NCBI RefSeq assembly: GCF_002868735.1
Contig: NZ_CP025612.1
Span: forward strand, 434,001-498,000
DNA: 64,000 bases
Direction: 5' to 3'
DNA from: Niveispirillum cyanobacteriorum
Lineage (GTDB): Bacteria; Pseudomonadota; Alphaproteobacteria; Azospirillales; Azospirillaceae
Positions 43,529 through 52,849 of the stretch are shown piece after piece. Every line of letters begins with the position of its first letter. Positions within the stretch are counted from its first letter, which is position 1. Position numbers and translations under genes: made by a program. Under the pieces are notes generated by a model. It made no database searches. It was not told the origin of the DNA and saw only the letters and a program-made list of their open reading frames with translations.

Positions 43529-45823
43529 TCATGCCCCCTGGGTGCGCAGGGTCCGGGCGGCATTGACCATGCTGGCAAGGGCTGGCACCACCTCGTTCCA
43601 TTGGCGTGTCTTCAGGCCGCAATCTGGGTTCACCCACAGCCGTTCGGCGGGGATGCGCCGGGCCGCCTTGGTCATCAGGTCGATGATCTGGGCTTCGGTC
43701 GGGATGTTCGGCGAATGGATATCGTAGACGCCGGGACCGATCTGGTTGGGGTAGTTGAAACTGTCGAAAGCGTTCAGCAGTTCCATGTCCGACCGCGACG
43801 TCTCGATCGTGATGACATCGGCATCCATGTCCGCGATGGCAGCAATGATGTCGTTGAATTCCGAATAGCACATATGGGTGTGTATCTGGGTGTCATCCGC
43901 TACCCCGTTGGCGGTGATGCGGAAGCTTTCCACTGCCCACGCCAGATACTCCCCCCATTGCGACCGGCGCAGCGGCAGGCCTTCGCGCAGGGCCGCCTCA
44001 TCGATCTGAATGATGCCGATACCGGCCCTCTCCAGGTCCAGCACCTCTGCGCGGAGGGCCAGGGCAAGCTGATAGCAGGACAGGGATCGCGGCTGGTCGT
44101 CGCGCACGAAAGACCAGTTTAGGATGGTGACCGGGCCGGTCAGCATGCCCTTCATCGGCTTCGCCGTCAGCGACTGGGCGTAGATGATCCAGTCTACTGT
44201 CATGGCACGCGGGCGGCTGATATCGCCGAACAGGATCGGCGGCTTCACACAGCGCGAGCCATAGGACTGGACCCAGCCCGCTTGTGTGAAGGTGAACCCA
44301 TCCAGCTGTTCACCGAAATATTCCACCATGTCGTTACGTTCAGCCTCGCCATGAACCAGCACGTCCAGGCCCAAGACTTCCTGCTCCCGCACAGACCGTT
44401 CGATTTCCTGGCGCATGGCCTGCTGATAGGCTTGCAGGTCAAGGGTGCCGGCCTTGAAGGCGCTGCGCGACAGTCGGATTTCCCTGGTCTGCGGGAAAGA
44501 GCCGATGGTGGTGGTGGGATAGAGCGGCAGGTTCAGACGGGCCTGCTGCCTGGCCGCGCGGATGGCGAAGCCGCTGTTACGTTGCCCCATCGCGGCATTG
44601 ATCCCGGTAGTGGCGGCCTTCACTGCAGGATTATTGACACGCGCCGATGCCCGCCGTGCTGCGATGGCCTCAGTATTAGCGGCCAGTTCTGCCGCGACCG
44701 CATCGCGCCCCCGGCGTAGGGCCGTGGCCAGCACTTCGATTTCAGTCAGTTTCTGGACCGCGAAGGCCAGCCAGGGCTTCAAGTCCTCATCCAGTTTGCG
44801 CTCCCCCGCCAGATCGACCGGAACATGCAACAGCGAACAGGAGGGTGCGATCCATAGCCGTTTCCCCAGATGCCGGGCCACCGGCTCCAGCCAGTCCAGC
44901 GCCGCCGTCAGGTCGGTCTTCCAGATATTGCGGCCATTGACGACGCCCAGGGATATCACCCGGTCATCCCGCACGGCGCGGATCAGCGCCTCAACCTCCT
45001 GTCGGGCATTGATGGCATCCAGATGGATGCCCTGGACCGGGAGGCTGGCGGCGAGCGTCAGGTTTTCGCGCAATTCGCCGAAATAGGTTGCCAGCAACAG
45101 GTTGACGCCATTGTCCTTTAGGGCGGCATAGGCCTGCGTGAAAGCCTCTACCCATGCCGCATCCAGGTCTGTGACCAGGATTGGTTCATCGATCTGCACC
45201 CATTCCACGCCCTGGCCGGCCAGGGTCCGCAGCAATTCGGCATAAACGGGCAGTAGGCGGGGCAGCAGAGAAAGTCTGTCGGAACCATCCTTCGCCTTGC
45301 CCAGGGCCAGATAGGTGACGGGGCCGACGATCACCGGCTTGGCTGCCACGCCCAGGGCGCGCGCTTCGGCCACCTGTTCCAGCAGGCGCGACGCATCCAG
45401 GGTGAAGCTTGTATGGGCGTCGAATTCGGGGACAATATAATGATAATTGGTGTCAAACCACTTGGTCATTTCCCCGGCGGCGACACCGCCGCAGCAACCG
45501 GCGTGACCATCATTGCCCGCCGCCGAACGGCCCCGTGCAACGCGGAAGTAATTGTCCAGAGCATCACCATGGAAGCCGCGCACCCGTTCCGGCAGGTTGC
45601 CCAGGGTGAAGCTCATATCCAGGACCTGGTCATAGAAGCTGAAATCGCCCACAGGCACCAGATCAAGGGCTGCTTGGTCACGCCAGTGGCGTGCACGCAG
45701 GTCGGCGCCCGTGGTGATCAGCGCGTCTCGGGAATTCTGGCCTTTCCAATAGGCTTCCAGGGCGAATTTCAGTTCGCGTTTGGCGCCGATGCGCGGGAAG
45801 CCGAGATTGTGGGTCGTTACCAT
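43529..45823 (-). CDS. metE: Cobalamin-independent methionine synthase
   Basis: 764 residues, standard length. The N-terminal folate-binding half starts [25 protein letters not shown]. The C-terminal half has [33 protein letters not shown] and the zinc ligands in HTHMCYSEF (His and Cys), Glu in [15 protein letters not shown] and Cys in [12 protein letters not shown]. It transfers a methyl group from 5-methyltetrahydrofolate to homocysteine without vitamin B12. I see no cobalamin riboswitch upstream. Control by the divergent MetR is likely (MetR box at 45907-45919). The C-terminus is intact. Confidence 0.96.
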   Translation of the reverse strand: MVTTHNLGFPRIGAKRELKFALEAYWKGQNSRDALITTGADLRARHWRDQAALDLVPVGDFSFYDQVLDMSFTLGNLPERVRGFHGDALDNYFRVARGRSAAGNDGHAGCCGGVAAGEMTKWFDTNYHYIVPEFDAHTSFTLDASRLLEQVAEARALGVAAKPVIVGPVTYLALGKAKDGSDRLSLLPRLLPVYAELLRTLAGQGVEWVQIDEPILVTDLDAAWVEAFTQAYAALKDNGVNLLLATYFGELRENLTLAASLPVQGIHLDAINARQEVEALIRAVRDDRVISLGVVNGRNIWKTDLTAALDWLEPVARHLGKRLWIAPSCSLLHVPVDLAGERKLDEDLKPWLAFAVQKLTEIEVLATALRRGRDAVAAELAANTEAIAARRASARVNNPAVKAATTGINAAMGQRNSGFAIRAARQQARLNLPLYPTTTIGSFPQTREIRLSRSAFKAGTLDLQAYQQAMRQEIERSVREQEVLGLDVLVHGEAERNDMVEYFGEQLDGFTFTQAGWVQSYGSRCVKPPILFGDISRPRAMTVDWIIYAQSLTAKPMKGMLTGPVTILNWSFVRDDQPRSLSCYQLALALRAEVLDLERAGIGIIQIDEAALREGLPLRRSQWGEYLAWAVESFRITANGVADDTQIHTHMCYSEFNDIIAAIADMDADVITIETSRSDMELLNAFDSFNYPNQIGPGVYDIHSPNIPTEAQIIDLMTKAARRIPAERLWVNPDCGLKTRQWNEVVPALASMVNAARTLRTQGA

Positions 45824-45891
45824 GGTTTTTGCCTTGGAAATGGGAAACGACCCCGACCATAGGATGTGAAAATGATGAATAAAAATGGTAT

Positions 45892-45919
45892 GATTTCATG
45901 CATCAATGAAATCTGTTCA
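45892..45919. promoter_or_regulatory. MetR binding site and inverted repeat between metE and metR
   Basis: TGAAATCTGTTCA (45907-45919) fits the MetR consensus TGAA-N5-TTCA exactly. It overlaps an 8-bp inverted repeat GATTTCAT-GCATCA-ATGAAATC (45892-45913). The site covers an in-frame ATG at 45906, which makes the metR start at 45933 the better choice. Confidence 0.7.
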
Positions 45920-45932
45920 TGTACGAGCTGCT

Positions 45933-46865
45933 ATGTCGATCCTGGAACGTATTCATCTTTCCATCATCCGTGAGGTGGACCGCCAAGGTTCGCTGACCGC
46001 CGCCGCCAGCCAGTTGAACCTGACCCAGTCGGCGTTGAGCCATTCTATCCGTAAACTGGAGGATCAGATCGGCATTGCGGTCTGGCACCGGGAAGGGCGC
46101 AGCCTGCGTCCAACCCAGGCGGGGGAATGGCTGTTGGCGGTGGCCAATCGGCTGTTGCCGCAACTGACCCATGCCGAGGAGCGATTGCAGCAGTTCGCCA
46201 AGGGGGAGCGAGGCAACCTGCGCATCGGGATGGAGTGTCACCCCTGCTATCAATGGCTTTTGAAGATCGTGGCACCCTATCTTGATGCTTGGCCGCGGGT
46301 TGATGTCGATGTCCGGCAGAAGGTACAGTTCGGTGGCATCGGCGCGCTGTTCGGCTATGACATTGACATGCTGGTGACGCCCGATCCGCTGTTCAAGCCC
46401 GGTCTGCGGTTCGAGCCTGTGTTCGATTACGAGCAGGTGCTGGTTGTCGGGCCGGACCACAGGTTGCGCGGGGCTGAGTATGTCGAGGCGCAGCAACTGG
46501 CGGACGAGACACTGATCACCTATCCGGTGCCGACCGACCGGTTGGACATTTATACCCGTTTCCTGATGCCGGCGGGCGTGGCTCCGAAGCGGCACAAGGA
46601 GATTGAGACCACAGACATCATGCTGCTGATGGTTTCGCATGGGCGCGGGGTGGCGGCATTGCCGCGCTGGATGGTGGAGGAGTTCGGGGGAAAGTTCGGC
46701 GTGTCGCCGGTGCGGTTGGGTCCCGGCGGCGTTGGCAAGCAGATTTTCCTGGGCTTCCGGGAGGCTGATGCCGATATCGACTATCTTCGAGCCTTTGTAG
46801 ACATGGCGTTGTGCCATCGTGAAGCATCGGAGGGGGCAGCCAGTATGGGCCGACATTCACTGTGA
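45933..46865 (+). CDS. metR: LysR-family regulator MetR
   Basis: 310 residues from ATG 45933. The N-terminal helix-turn-helix reads MSILERIHLSIIREVDRQGSLTAAASQLNLTQSALSHSIRKLEDQIG, then the linker and a LysR effector domain (GNLRIGMECHPCYQWLLKIVAPYL, DVDVRQKVQFGGIGALFGYDIDMLVTPDP). ECHPCYQWL and the length are characteristic of MetR, which activates metE and senses homocysteine. It is divergent from metE with the MetR box between them. The nine codons before 45933 lie in that box and are unlikely to be translated. Confidence 0.93.
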   Translation: MSILERIHLSIIREVDRQGSLTAAASQLNLTQSALSHSIRKLEDQIGIAVWHREGRSLRPTQAGEWLLAVANRLLPQLTHAEERLQQFAKGERGNLRIGMECHPCYQWLLKIVAPYLDAWPRVDVDVRQKVQFGGIGALFGYDIDMLVTPDPLFKPGLRFEPVFDYEQVLVVGPDHRLRGAEYVEAQQLADETLITYPVPTDRLDIYTRFLMPAGVAPKRHKEIETTDIMLLMVSHGRGVAALPRWMVEEFGGKFGVSPVRLGPGGVGKQIFLGFREADADIDYLRAFVDMALCHREASEGAASMGRHSL

Positions 46866-46905
46866 TGGTGCTTCGCTCAATCCGCTTGCCAAGTGTGCCA
46901 CCATT

Positions 46906-46996
46906 CTCAATATTCGCAAATTGAGGTCGCATCTGTTGCCGAATATTGTGAATATTTGTGCAGGGGGTGCTGAAAATTTGCGAATGATGCGAATGG
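46906..46996 (+). promoter_or_regulatory. Repeated elements upstream of the ScfR-like gene
   Basis: Three structures lie within 100 bases of the start: an inverted repeat CTCAAT-N8-ATTGAG (46906-46925), a direct repeat GAATATT at 46941-46947 and 46950-46956, and a tandem TGCGAATG at 46979-46986 and 46988-46995, 9 bases apart. RamB-type regulators bind TTTGC-rich sites, and AATTTGCGAA occurs here; autoregulation is inferred. Confidence 0.5.
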
Positions 46997-47002
46997 TGTG
47001 GC

Positions 47003-48424
47003 ATGCGTAAGCAGTTTGTGGGGGTCCGGCTGCGCCGGTTGCGGGAGGAGCGGGGGTTGAGCCAGGCGGCGCTGGCCCGGGCGCTGGAACTGTCGCCCAG
47101 CTATCTCAACCAGTTGGAACAAAATCTCCGCCCGCTCACCGTTCCCGTTCTTTTGAAGGTCAACGCGGTTTTCGGCGTCGATGTGCAATTCTTCTCCGAG
47201 GATGAGGAGGCGCGTCTGGTGGCCGACCTTCGGGAGGCATTGACCGAAACCGGCGTGAGGGAGGGTGTTGCTCTTGCGGAACTGAAGGAACTGGCGTCCA
47301 GCATGCCGGCAGTCGGCCGGGCGTTTCTGTCCCTGCACCGCCGTTACCGCGAGGCTGCGGGACGGTTGGAGCAGGTGTCGACCCGGCTGGGGGAGGATTG
47401 GCAGACCACGCCAAAGCCCCTGATGCCGTTTGAGGAGGTGCGGGACTTCTTCTATGCCCGACATAACCATGTCGAACCGCTGGACGGCGCTGCGGAGAAG
47501 ATGCACCGCAGCGCCAATCTGACCATCGGCAACATGGCAACCGGCCTTCAGGCACATCTGGAACGGCGCCATGATGTCAGGGTGGTGATCGTGGAACGCG
47601 GTCTGGAGAGTGATGGTGCTTCCCGCCGTTATGACCGCTCCAGCCGCACACTTCACCTGTCTGCCGATCTGACGGCGGGGCAACGGGCCTTTCACATGGC
47701 AACCCAGGTCGCCTTCCTGGAGCAGGCAGAGGCGCTGGAACAACTGACGGCCCAGGCTGATTTCTCAGGTGAGGAGGCGCGGCGCCTCGCCCGGATCGGA
47801 CTTGCCAACTACTTCGCGGGCGCCGTCATCCTGCCCTACCAGCCCTTCCTGTTGGCGGCGGAGAGCCTGCGCTATGACATTGAGCGGCTGGAGCGGCAGT
47901 TCGGGGTGGGGTATGAGACAATCTGCCACCGGCTGTCCACGCTGCAACGCCCCGACGCACGCGGCGTGCCCTTCTTCTTTGTCAGGGTCGACAGGGCCGG
48001 CAATATTTCAAAAAGGCAGTCGGCCACTGATTTCCACTTTTCCCGCGTGGGAGGTTCCTGTCCCCTTTGGAATGTGTACGAGGCCTTTGCCCAGCCTGGC
48101 CGCATCCTGACGCAACGGACGGTGATGCCAGATGGCCGCCAATATCTGTGGGTGGCGCGGACGGTAAGCCACGGGGCCGGCGGCTATGGCACGCCGGCCA
48201 AACAGTTTGCCATCGGCCTGGGATGCGATATCCGGCATGCGGGGCGGCTAGTCTATGCCAAGGGAATGGACCTGTCGGATATGGATGCCGCGACGCCCAT
48301 CGGTGCCGGTTGCAAGGTGTGTGAGCGCAGGGATTGCGCGCAACGCGCGTTTCCGGCTATCGGGCGACCTCTCGCCGTTGACGAGATGACGACACGTTTT
48401 ACCCCCTATCGGGCGGAAACTTAG
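47003..48424 (+). CDS. Short-chain acyl-CoA-type regulator (ScfR/RamB family)
   Basis: 473 residues. Residues 1-65 are an XRE helix-turn-helix (GVRLRRLREERGLSQAALARALELSPSYLNQLEQNLRPLTV). The middle (about 165-260) is an IrrE/M78-like domain that has lost the HExxH metal site: it reads AGQRAFHMATQVAFLEQ. The C-terminal DUF2083-type region holds IGLGCDIRHAGRLVYA and a cysteine cluster CKVCERRDCAQRAFP. Such proteins control propionate and acetate genes and are thought to respond to short-chain acyl-CoA. It is 8.3 kb from prpC but shares GTGAATA-type repeats with it. MetE/MetR lie between. Confidence 0.9.
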   Translation: MRKQFVGVRLRRLREERGLSQAALARALELSPSYLNQLEQNLRPLTVPVLLKVNAVFGVDVQFFSEDEEARLVADLREALTETGVREGVALAELKELASSMPAVGRAFLSLHRRYREAAGRLEQVSTRLGEDWQTTPKPLMPFEEVRDFFYARHNHVEPLDGAAEKMHRSANLTIGNMATGLQAHLERRHDVRVVIVERGLESDGASRRYDRSSRTLHLSADLTAGQRAFHMATQVAFLEQAEALEQLTAQADFSGEEARRLARIGLANYFAGAVILPYQPFLLAAESLRYDIERLERQFGVGYETICHRLSTLQRPDARGVPFFFVRVDRAGNISKRQSATDFHFSRVGGSCPLWNVYEAFAQPGRILTQRTVMPDGRQYLWVARTVSHGAGGYGTPAKQFAIGLGCDIRHAGRLVYAKGMDLSDMDAATPIGAGCKVCERRDCAQRAFPAIGRPLAVDEMTTRFTPYRAET

Positions 48425-48441
48425 TGGCTGTCGCTGACGTT

Positions 48442-49356
48442 TCAGATGTGGCTGGCCAGTTGCATGACGTCGAGCGCGGAGCGCGTCACGAAATCCGCAC
48501 CGATACGCTGAAACGCCAGGGGCGAGGCGACGACGGCGGGGCCGCCGACGGCGATTTTCATCTTCCTGATCTTTGGTGTGGCCTGCACCCGGCGGATCAC
48601 CTCCGAACAGTCACGCACCTCGTCCACGCGGCTGACGGAGATACCCAGGAGATCATAGGGTTTGTCCGACAGGCGTGTGTAAAGGCTTTCATCGATTTCA
48701 AGATCGCTGCCACCTTCGACGGCCCAGCCCATGTCGCGAAAGCAGGAAGCGACGATCGACACGCCGATTGTGTGTTGGGCGCCATGTGTGCGGGCCAACA
48801 GTATCCGCCGCTGCGCCCGGGGCTCCACGGTTGAATGGGCGGCTGCATGGGACACGTGGTTGACAATCATGCTGAGGCGTGTGGAGGCCACGGCAACCTG
48901 CATAAAATCAGCCTCATCCGTGCACCAGCGATTACCAAGCTCTGCGGCGACGGGTGCGAAAAGATGCACGGCAAGCGTACGCACGGGAACCGAGGCGCGT
49001 ACCAACTCCTCAATGAAGCTGCGGTGGCGACGTGGATCGGGATCGATCAAACAGGCCAAAAGGCTGTCCCGATAACCCATGGCTTGTTCAGCACCCGGCA
49101 TCTGGCGTGCCAGCGGATGATGTTCCGGATGCAGGGCAAGGTCATGCTCGCTGTTCGACCCGTGATGGGCGATAATGCTGTCCGGGTGACTGGCACCGAC
49201 AATGCTGGAAACCGAACCACGGATTGCCCGCTCAAGCGTGCGATGGTCGCTGCTGCTGAGCTGGGGTTCGATGGCGGTTGGTTTCGTATGTCCGGATCTG
49301 GCGGATCTCGCTGGGTTTTGCAACCCGCGCAGTCCGTTGTCATCATTCTCGGCCAT
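48442..49356 (-). CDS. ppaA: AerR/PpaA-like cobalamin-binding regulator (first copy)
   Basis: 304 residues from ATG 49356 (MAENDDNGLRG). The middle has a helical cap (RSFIEELVRASVPVRTLAVHLFAPVAAELGNRWCTDEADFMQVAVASTRL) and the end a B12-binding fold (RRILLARTHGAQHTIGVSIVASCFRDMGWAVEGG; LLGISVSRVDEV; KIAVGGPAVV). In the usual B12 motif D-x-H-x-x-G the first residue is Ala here (A-Q-H-T-I-G). It resembles AerR/PpaA, which binds B12 under light and modulates PpsR. It lies downstream of dxs, apart from ppsR, which has its own aerR. It may have a separate target. Confidence 0.85.
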   Translation of the reverse strand: MAENDDNGLRGLQNPARSARSGHTKPTAIEPQLSSSDHRTLERAIRGSVSSIVGASHPDSIIAHHGSNSEHDLALHPEHHPLARQMPGAEQAMGYRDSLLACLIDPDPRRHRSFIEELVRASVPVRTLAVHLFAPVAAELGNRWCTDEADFMQVAVASTRLSMIVNHVSHAAAHSTVEPRAQRRILLARTHGAQHTIGVSIVASCFRDMGWAVEGGSDLEIDESLYTRLSDKPYDLLGISVSRVDEVRDCSEVIRRVQATPKIRKMKIAVGGPAVVASPLAFQRIGADFVTRSALDVMQLASHI

Positions 49357-49479
49357 GTCCCCCCCGGTGATTGGCCTGGGAAGTAAGCCTCCCTTGTCCG
49401 GAAAGCTTACCGTATCCCTACGTTTCTGCAATTTTTTTCATCGATCGATTGATATTTGTCATTGATCGGCGCTGATTAC

Positions 49480-51387
49480 TCACTCCGCAGCGATGGTTCG
49501 TGAACCGTTGACTGTGCCATTGGTCCCGTCATAGGGCAGGGGCAGCGCATGTCGCCGCCGGGAATGCGCCAATGCCCCCAGAACCAGACGCTCGATATGT
49601 TCAGCGTTCAGGCGCGCTGCCGCATACATCTCATCCGGTGAAGCATGTGAAATGAAGCTGTCCGGCAGCGTCATGGTTCGCAGGCCGCAACGGCCATCCA
49701 GCATGCCGCGGGCGGCGAGGTGGTGCAACACAAGTGCCCCGAAGCCGCCTGTCGCCCCTTCCTCAAGCGTGACAAGCAGCTTGTGACGCGACACCAGATC
49801 TTCGATAAGGGCCTTGTCCAGTGGCTTGGCGAAGCGGGCGTCAGCGACGGTGACGGAGATACCCTGTGCCTCCAGCGCCTGACGGGCAGCAAGACATTGG
49901 CCAAGCCGCGTGCCGAAGGACAGGAGTGCTACCGTGGAGCCGGTTTCGATCACGCGGCCCCGCCCGATGGGCAGAACGGTCCCGCGCACGGGCATGTCGA
50001 TGCCCGATCCTTCGCCCCGTGGATAGCGAAAGGCAATGGGGCCGGCATCATGGGCGGCGGCCGTCGCCACCATATGGACCAGTTCCGCCTCGTCGCTGGC
50101 CGCCATTACCGTGAAGCCGGGAAGATTAGCGAGATAGCCGATATCGAAAGACCCCGCGTGCGTTGGGCCATCAGCACCGACAAGTCCGGCCCGGTCAATG
50201 GCAAACCGCACCGGCAGCCCCTGCAACGCTACATCATGGACAATCTGGTCATAGGCGCGCTGAAGGAAGGTGGAATAGATCGCGCAGAAGGGGCGCAATC
50301 CGCCGGCGGCAAGGCCCGCAGCAAATGTTACCGCATGTTGTTCGGCAATGCCGACATCGAATGTCCGGTCCGGAAAGGAGCGTGCGAAAATATCGATGCC
50401 CGTGCCGCCCGCCATGGCGGCGGTAATCGCGACGATCCTTGGGTCCTGCTCGGCCTCCGCCACCAGGGCGGTTGCGAAAACCTTGGTGAAGCTGGGGCCG
50501 ACCGCGCGCGCCTTGGCCTGGGTGCCTGTCGCGACATCGAAGGGGGAAACCCCGTGCAACTTGTCTGCTGCCCGTTCGGCATGGACATAACCCGCACCCT
50601 TGCGCGTAATGGCGTGCAGCAGGACAGGGCCGTCGGCGGTTTGCCGCAGATGGCGGAGCGTGTCGAGGAGCCCTGTCAAGTCGTGACCATCAACCGGACC
50701 ATGGTAGGCAAAGCCCATCTGTTCGAACAGACTGGTCACGCCAGCGGGTGCTGCGTCCCCCGAACCGGCCCGAACCGGCGCGGCCAACCGGTCCAGATGG
50801 GTTGACAGGGCACCAGTGGGTGGGGAGATCGACATCGCGTTGTCATTGAGGATGACGAAGATCCGACGGCCCAGCGCACCGGCATTATTGATCGCCTCGA
50901 ACGCCATTCCGGCGGAAAGGGCGCCATCGCCAATCACGCAGATCACGTCACCGATATCGGCCCCGAGATCGCGTGCCACCGCGAATCCAAGCCCGGCAGA
51001 GATGGAGGTGGAGGAATGGGCGGCCCCAAACGGGTCATGCGCGCTTTCGGCGCGCCGCGTGAAACCGGATGCCCCGCCCTTCTTCCGGAGCGTACGCATG
51101 GCTTCCCGCCGGCCCGTCAGCAACTTATGCGGATAGCATTGATGCCCCACATCCCAGATCAGCTTGTCCCGTGGCGTATCGAAAACGGCATGGATGGCCA
51201 CGGTCAGTTCGATAACCCCCAGGCTCGAACCCAGATGCCCACCCGTTTGGGAGACCACATCAATGGTTTCCGACCGTAATTCCCCGGCAAGGCCTAGGAG
51301 ATCGGTATCCGATAAGCCCCGCAGGTCCGACGGTTCCTGAATGGCGTCGAGCAACGGTGTCTGTGAAGATAGGGATACAAGGCTCAT
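49480..51387 (-). CDS. dxs: 1-Deoxy-D-xylulose-5-phosphate synthase
   Basis: 635 residues. Thiamine-diphosphate features: [16 protein letters not shown] (His), [41 protein letters not shown] (metal site) and [18 protein letters not shown]. Pyrimidine domain: [39 protein letters not shown]; the transketolase C-domain follows. It makes the first intermediate of the MEP pathway that supplies isoprenoids for phytol and carotenoids. Its promoter has a PpsR-type site (51519-51536), so this is probably the photosynthesis-linked copy; a housekeeping copy is expected elsewhere. Ribosome site GGGAGGG. Confidence 0.96.
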   Translation of the reverse strand: MSLVSLSSQTPLLDAIQEPSDLRGLSDTDLLGLAGELRSETIDVVSQTGGHLGSSLGVIELTVAIHAVFDTPRDKLIWDVGHQCYPHKLLTGRREAMRTLRKKGGASGFTRRAESAHDPFGAAHSSTSISAGLGFAVARDLGADIGDVICVIGDGALSAGMAFEAINNAGALGRRIFVILNDNAMSISPPTGALSTHLDRLAAPVRAGSGDAAPAGVTSLFEQMGFAYHGPVDGHDLTGLLDTLRHLRQTADGPVLLHAITRKGAGYVHAERAADKLHGVSPFDVATGTQAKARAVGPSFTKVFATALVAEAEQDPRIVAITAAMAGGTGIDIFARSFPDRTFDVGIAEQHAVTFAAGLAAGGLRPFCAIYSTFLQRAYDQIVHDVALQGLPVRFAIDRAGLVGADGPTHAGSFDIGYLANLPGFTVMAASDEAELVHMVATAAAHDAGPIAFRYPRGEGSGIDMPVRGTVLPIGRGRVIETGSTVALLSFGTRLGQCLAARQALEAQGISVTVADARFAKPLDKALIEDLVSRHKLLVTLEEGATGGFGALVLHHLAARGMLDGRCGLRTMTLPDSFISHASPDEMYAAARLNAEHIERLVLGALAHSRRRHALPLPYDGTNGTVNGSRTIAAE

Positions 51388-51484
51388 TGCGTACCCTCCC
51401 GCGCATGAGCACCAACCGCCCCGCGCCCGCAGGTGGTTCCTGCGTTCTTTTTGCGTGGACGCCAGAAGCCTTTATGGCAAGGCG

Positions 51485-51502
51485 TGACAAGATTGATTGT
51501 CA
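51485..51502. promoter_or_regulatory. Everted repeat TGACA-N8-TGTCA upstream of dxs
   Basis: TGACA (51485-51489) and TGTCA (51498-51502) flank eight bases. This is the arms of a PpsR site in swapped order, 17 bases from the true PpsR-type site. It could be a secondary or alternative-factor site; function unknown. Confidence 0.35.
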
Positions 51503-51517
51503 GGTAAACCAGCTTGT

Positions 51518-51537
51518 GTGTAAACTTTTATTTACAC
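51518..51537 (-). promoter_or_regulatory. PpsR/CrtJ-type site upstream of dxs
   Basis: TGT-AAACTTTTATTT-ACA (51519-51536) fits TGT-N12-ACA, with arms GTGTAAA and TTTACAC pairing perfectly. It is about 130 bases upstream of the dxs start and 52 bases beyond the cytochrome c stop. Confidence 0.7.
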
Positions 51538-51551
51538 TTTTTGATGATTTT

Positions 51552-51578
51552 GGCGCCACCCGATGAACGGGTGGCGCC
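51552..51578 (-). terminator. GC-rich hairpin after the cytochrome c gene
   Basis: GGCGCCACCCG (51552-51562) pairs exactly with CGGGTGGCGCC (51568-51578) around ATGAA, 10 bases beyond the cytochrome stop at 51589. No U-run follows on the minus strand. Confidence 0.65.
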
Positions 51579-51588
51579 CTCTATGCCC

Positions 51589-51978
51589 TTATTTCCGGGG
51601 GCTGAACTGCTTCAGATAAGCGATCACGTCGGCGATTTCCTTGTCGGTCTTCAGACCGGGAAAGGCCATCTTCGTGCCATTGACCAGTGCCTTTGGGTTG
51701 GGGAGGTAGGTCTTCAGCAGCGCCTCATCCCAGGTTTTGCCGGCCCCGAAATCGACCATCGATTTGGAATAGGTGTAGCCCGCGACCGTTCCCGGCTGCC
51801 GCCCGAAAAGGCCCATCAGCGATGGCCCGACCTTTGGCTTATCATTGTCTGCATTGTGGCAGGCCATGCATTTGTTGAACACAAGCTTGCCCGCTGCGGC
51901 ATCGCCCTCATCGGCATGGGCGACCGTCGGCGCGATGGCTAGGGTCATCAAACAAGCGAGTGTGAGGAATTTTGACAT
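51589..51978 (-). CDS. Class I c-type cytochrome (c2/c552-like)
   Basis: 129 residues from ATG 51978 (CGGGAGGTAAGT upstream). Signal peptide MSKFLTLACLMTLAIAPTVAHA, heme-binding CMACH (37-41), conserved KVGPSLMGLFGRQPG and Met104 in NGTKMAFPGLK as axial ligand, then IADVIAYLKQFSP. This is a soluble periplasmic electron carrier. In a photosynthesis cluster it could re-reduce the reaction centre in the role of cytochrome c2, or serve the cytochrome oxidase. It is upstream of dxs on the same strand and divergent from tspO. Confidence 0.93.
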   Translation of the reverse strand: MSKFLTLACLMTLAIAPTVAHADEGDAAAGKLVFNKCMACHNADNDKPKVGPSLMGLFGRQPGTVAGYTYSKSMVDFGAGKTWDEALLKTYLPNPKALVNGTKMAFPGLKTDKEIADVIAYLKQFSPRK

Positions 51979-52136
51979 ACTTACCTCCCGAAACGTAGTT
52001 GCGGTTCTTGAGGCCGAGGGGCCAGCAAGACTTTCAGTGGCTGATGACCGATTGCGGCAAAAGCCCAAACGCGTCATTGCACAAACTCGTCATTCGTTTA
52101 CTGTCGCAACTGCCTATCGGGAAAAAGGAGCATTCT

Positions 52137-52583
52137 ATGGCGGCGCTCGTCTTTATTTTACTCGTATTCGCTGCCGCTTCCAGCGGGGCTGTTTTCAAGC
52201 CCGGTGAGTGGTATGAAAGCCTCCGCAAGCCATCCTGGACCCCACCGAAATGGGCCTTTCCGGTCGTGTGGACGCTGCTTTACATGGCCATCGCCTATGC
52301 CGGCTGGCGGGTCTGGACCCTGGCCGGATGGTCGCTGCCCATTGTCTTCTGGGTCCTCCAGATTGTGGTCAATGCCATGTGGTCATGGATGTTTTTCGGG
52401 TTGCGCCGGATGCGCTTGGCGCTGGCGGATATCATGGTTCTCTGGGTCTCGATTCTCGGCTTCATCCTGACGGCTTGGCCGGTTTCGGACCTCGCGGCAC
52501 TTCTGTTCCTCCCCTATCTGGTGTGGGTCACAACAGCGGGATTTCTTAACTACTCCGTCCTGCGGCTGAACACCCGTCCGTGA
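52137..52583 (+). CDS. tspO: TspO/MBR tryptophan-rich sensory protein
   Basis: 148 residues from ATG 52137 (AAAAAGGAG upstream). Five membrane helices, with SLRKPSWTPPKWAFPVVWTLLYMAIAYAGWRVW in the first loop/second helix and NAMWSWMFFGLRRMRLALADI further on, the standard TspO signatures. TspO sits in the outer or inner membrane and binds tetrapyrroles. In Rhodobacter it tunes photosynthesis gene expression by exporting or degrading porphyrin intermediates. The end of the gene overlaps the convergent small membrane-protein gene by 34 bases. Confidence 0.95.
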   Translation: MAALVFILLVFAAASSGAVFKPGEWYESLRKPSWTPPKWAFPVVWTLLYMAIAYAGWRVWTLAGWSLPIVFWVLQIVVNAMWSWMFFGLRRMRLALADIMVLWVSILGFILTAWPVSDLAALLFLPYLVWVTTAGFLNYSVLRLNTRP

Positions 52584-52849
52584 GACGGTGCGCGCAGCAG
52601 GATGTCAATGCCATGCGCGACCAGAGAGCCGGCAAGCAAGACCAGTATCCAGATAGGTCCAACCCCACGAAGGGCAAGCCCCAGGGCGGCAAGAAGGCAA
52701 GTACCTGAACAGGCATTGGCCCAGAGGGCACGAAACCGCCGCTGGGGTCGGCTGGACAGCAGGGATAGAACCAGCGTTTCCACCCAAAGGATCAGGATGG
52801 CGATCAGACTGATCCAGCCATTTGCCAGACCATCAAGCAACAGGGTCAT
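52550..52849 (-). CDS. Small membrane protein linked to bchP
   Basis: 99 residues from ATG 52849 (MTLLLDGLANGWISLIAILILWVETLVLSLL); ATG 52870 is a possible longer start. Three membrane helices are visible: residues about 8-33, 48-67 (LWANACSGTCLLAALGLAL) and 70-88 (IWILVLLAGSLVAHGIDIL), with a basic loop RPQRRFRAL between the first two. The gene overlaps the end of bchP by 17 bases and thus is probably co-translated with it, and its 3' end overlaps tspO. I do not recognise a family. Association with bacteriochlorophyll synthesis is by position only. Confidence 0.7.
   Translation of the reverse strand: MTLLLDGLANGWISLIAILILWVETLVLSLLSSRPQRRFRALWANACSGTCLLAALGLALRGVGPIWILVLLAGSLVAHGIDILLRAPSHGRVFSRRTE

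Noticed and set aside
43483-45900. Cobalamin riboswitch upstream of metE
   Set aside because: I looked for a B12-box-like sequence in the short metE/metR gap and saw none; the MetR box explains regulation.
48731-49386. Plus-strand open frames opposite the AerR-like gene
   Set aside because: The minus strand encodes a full helical cap plus B12 fold; the plus-strand translations have no recognisable features.
49432-49479. FNR box (TTGAT-N4-ATCAA) in TTGATATTTGTCATTGAT downstream of dxs
   Set aside because: The two halves do not form the required inverted repeat at the right spacing.
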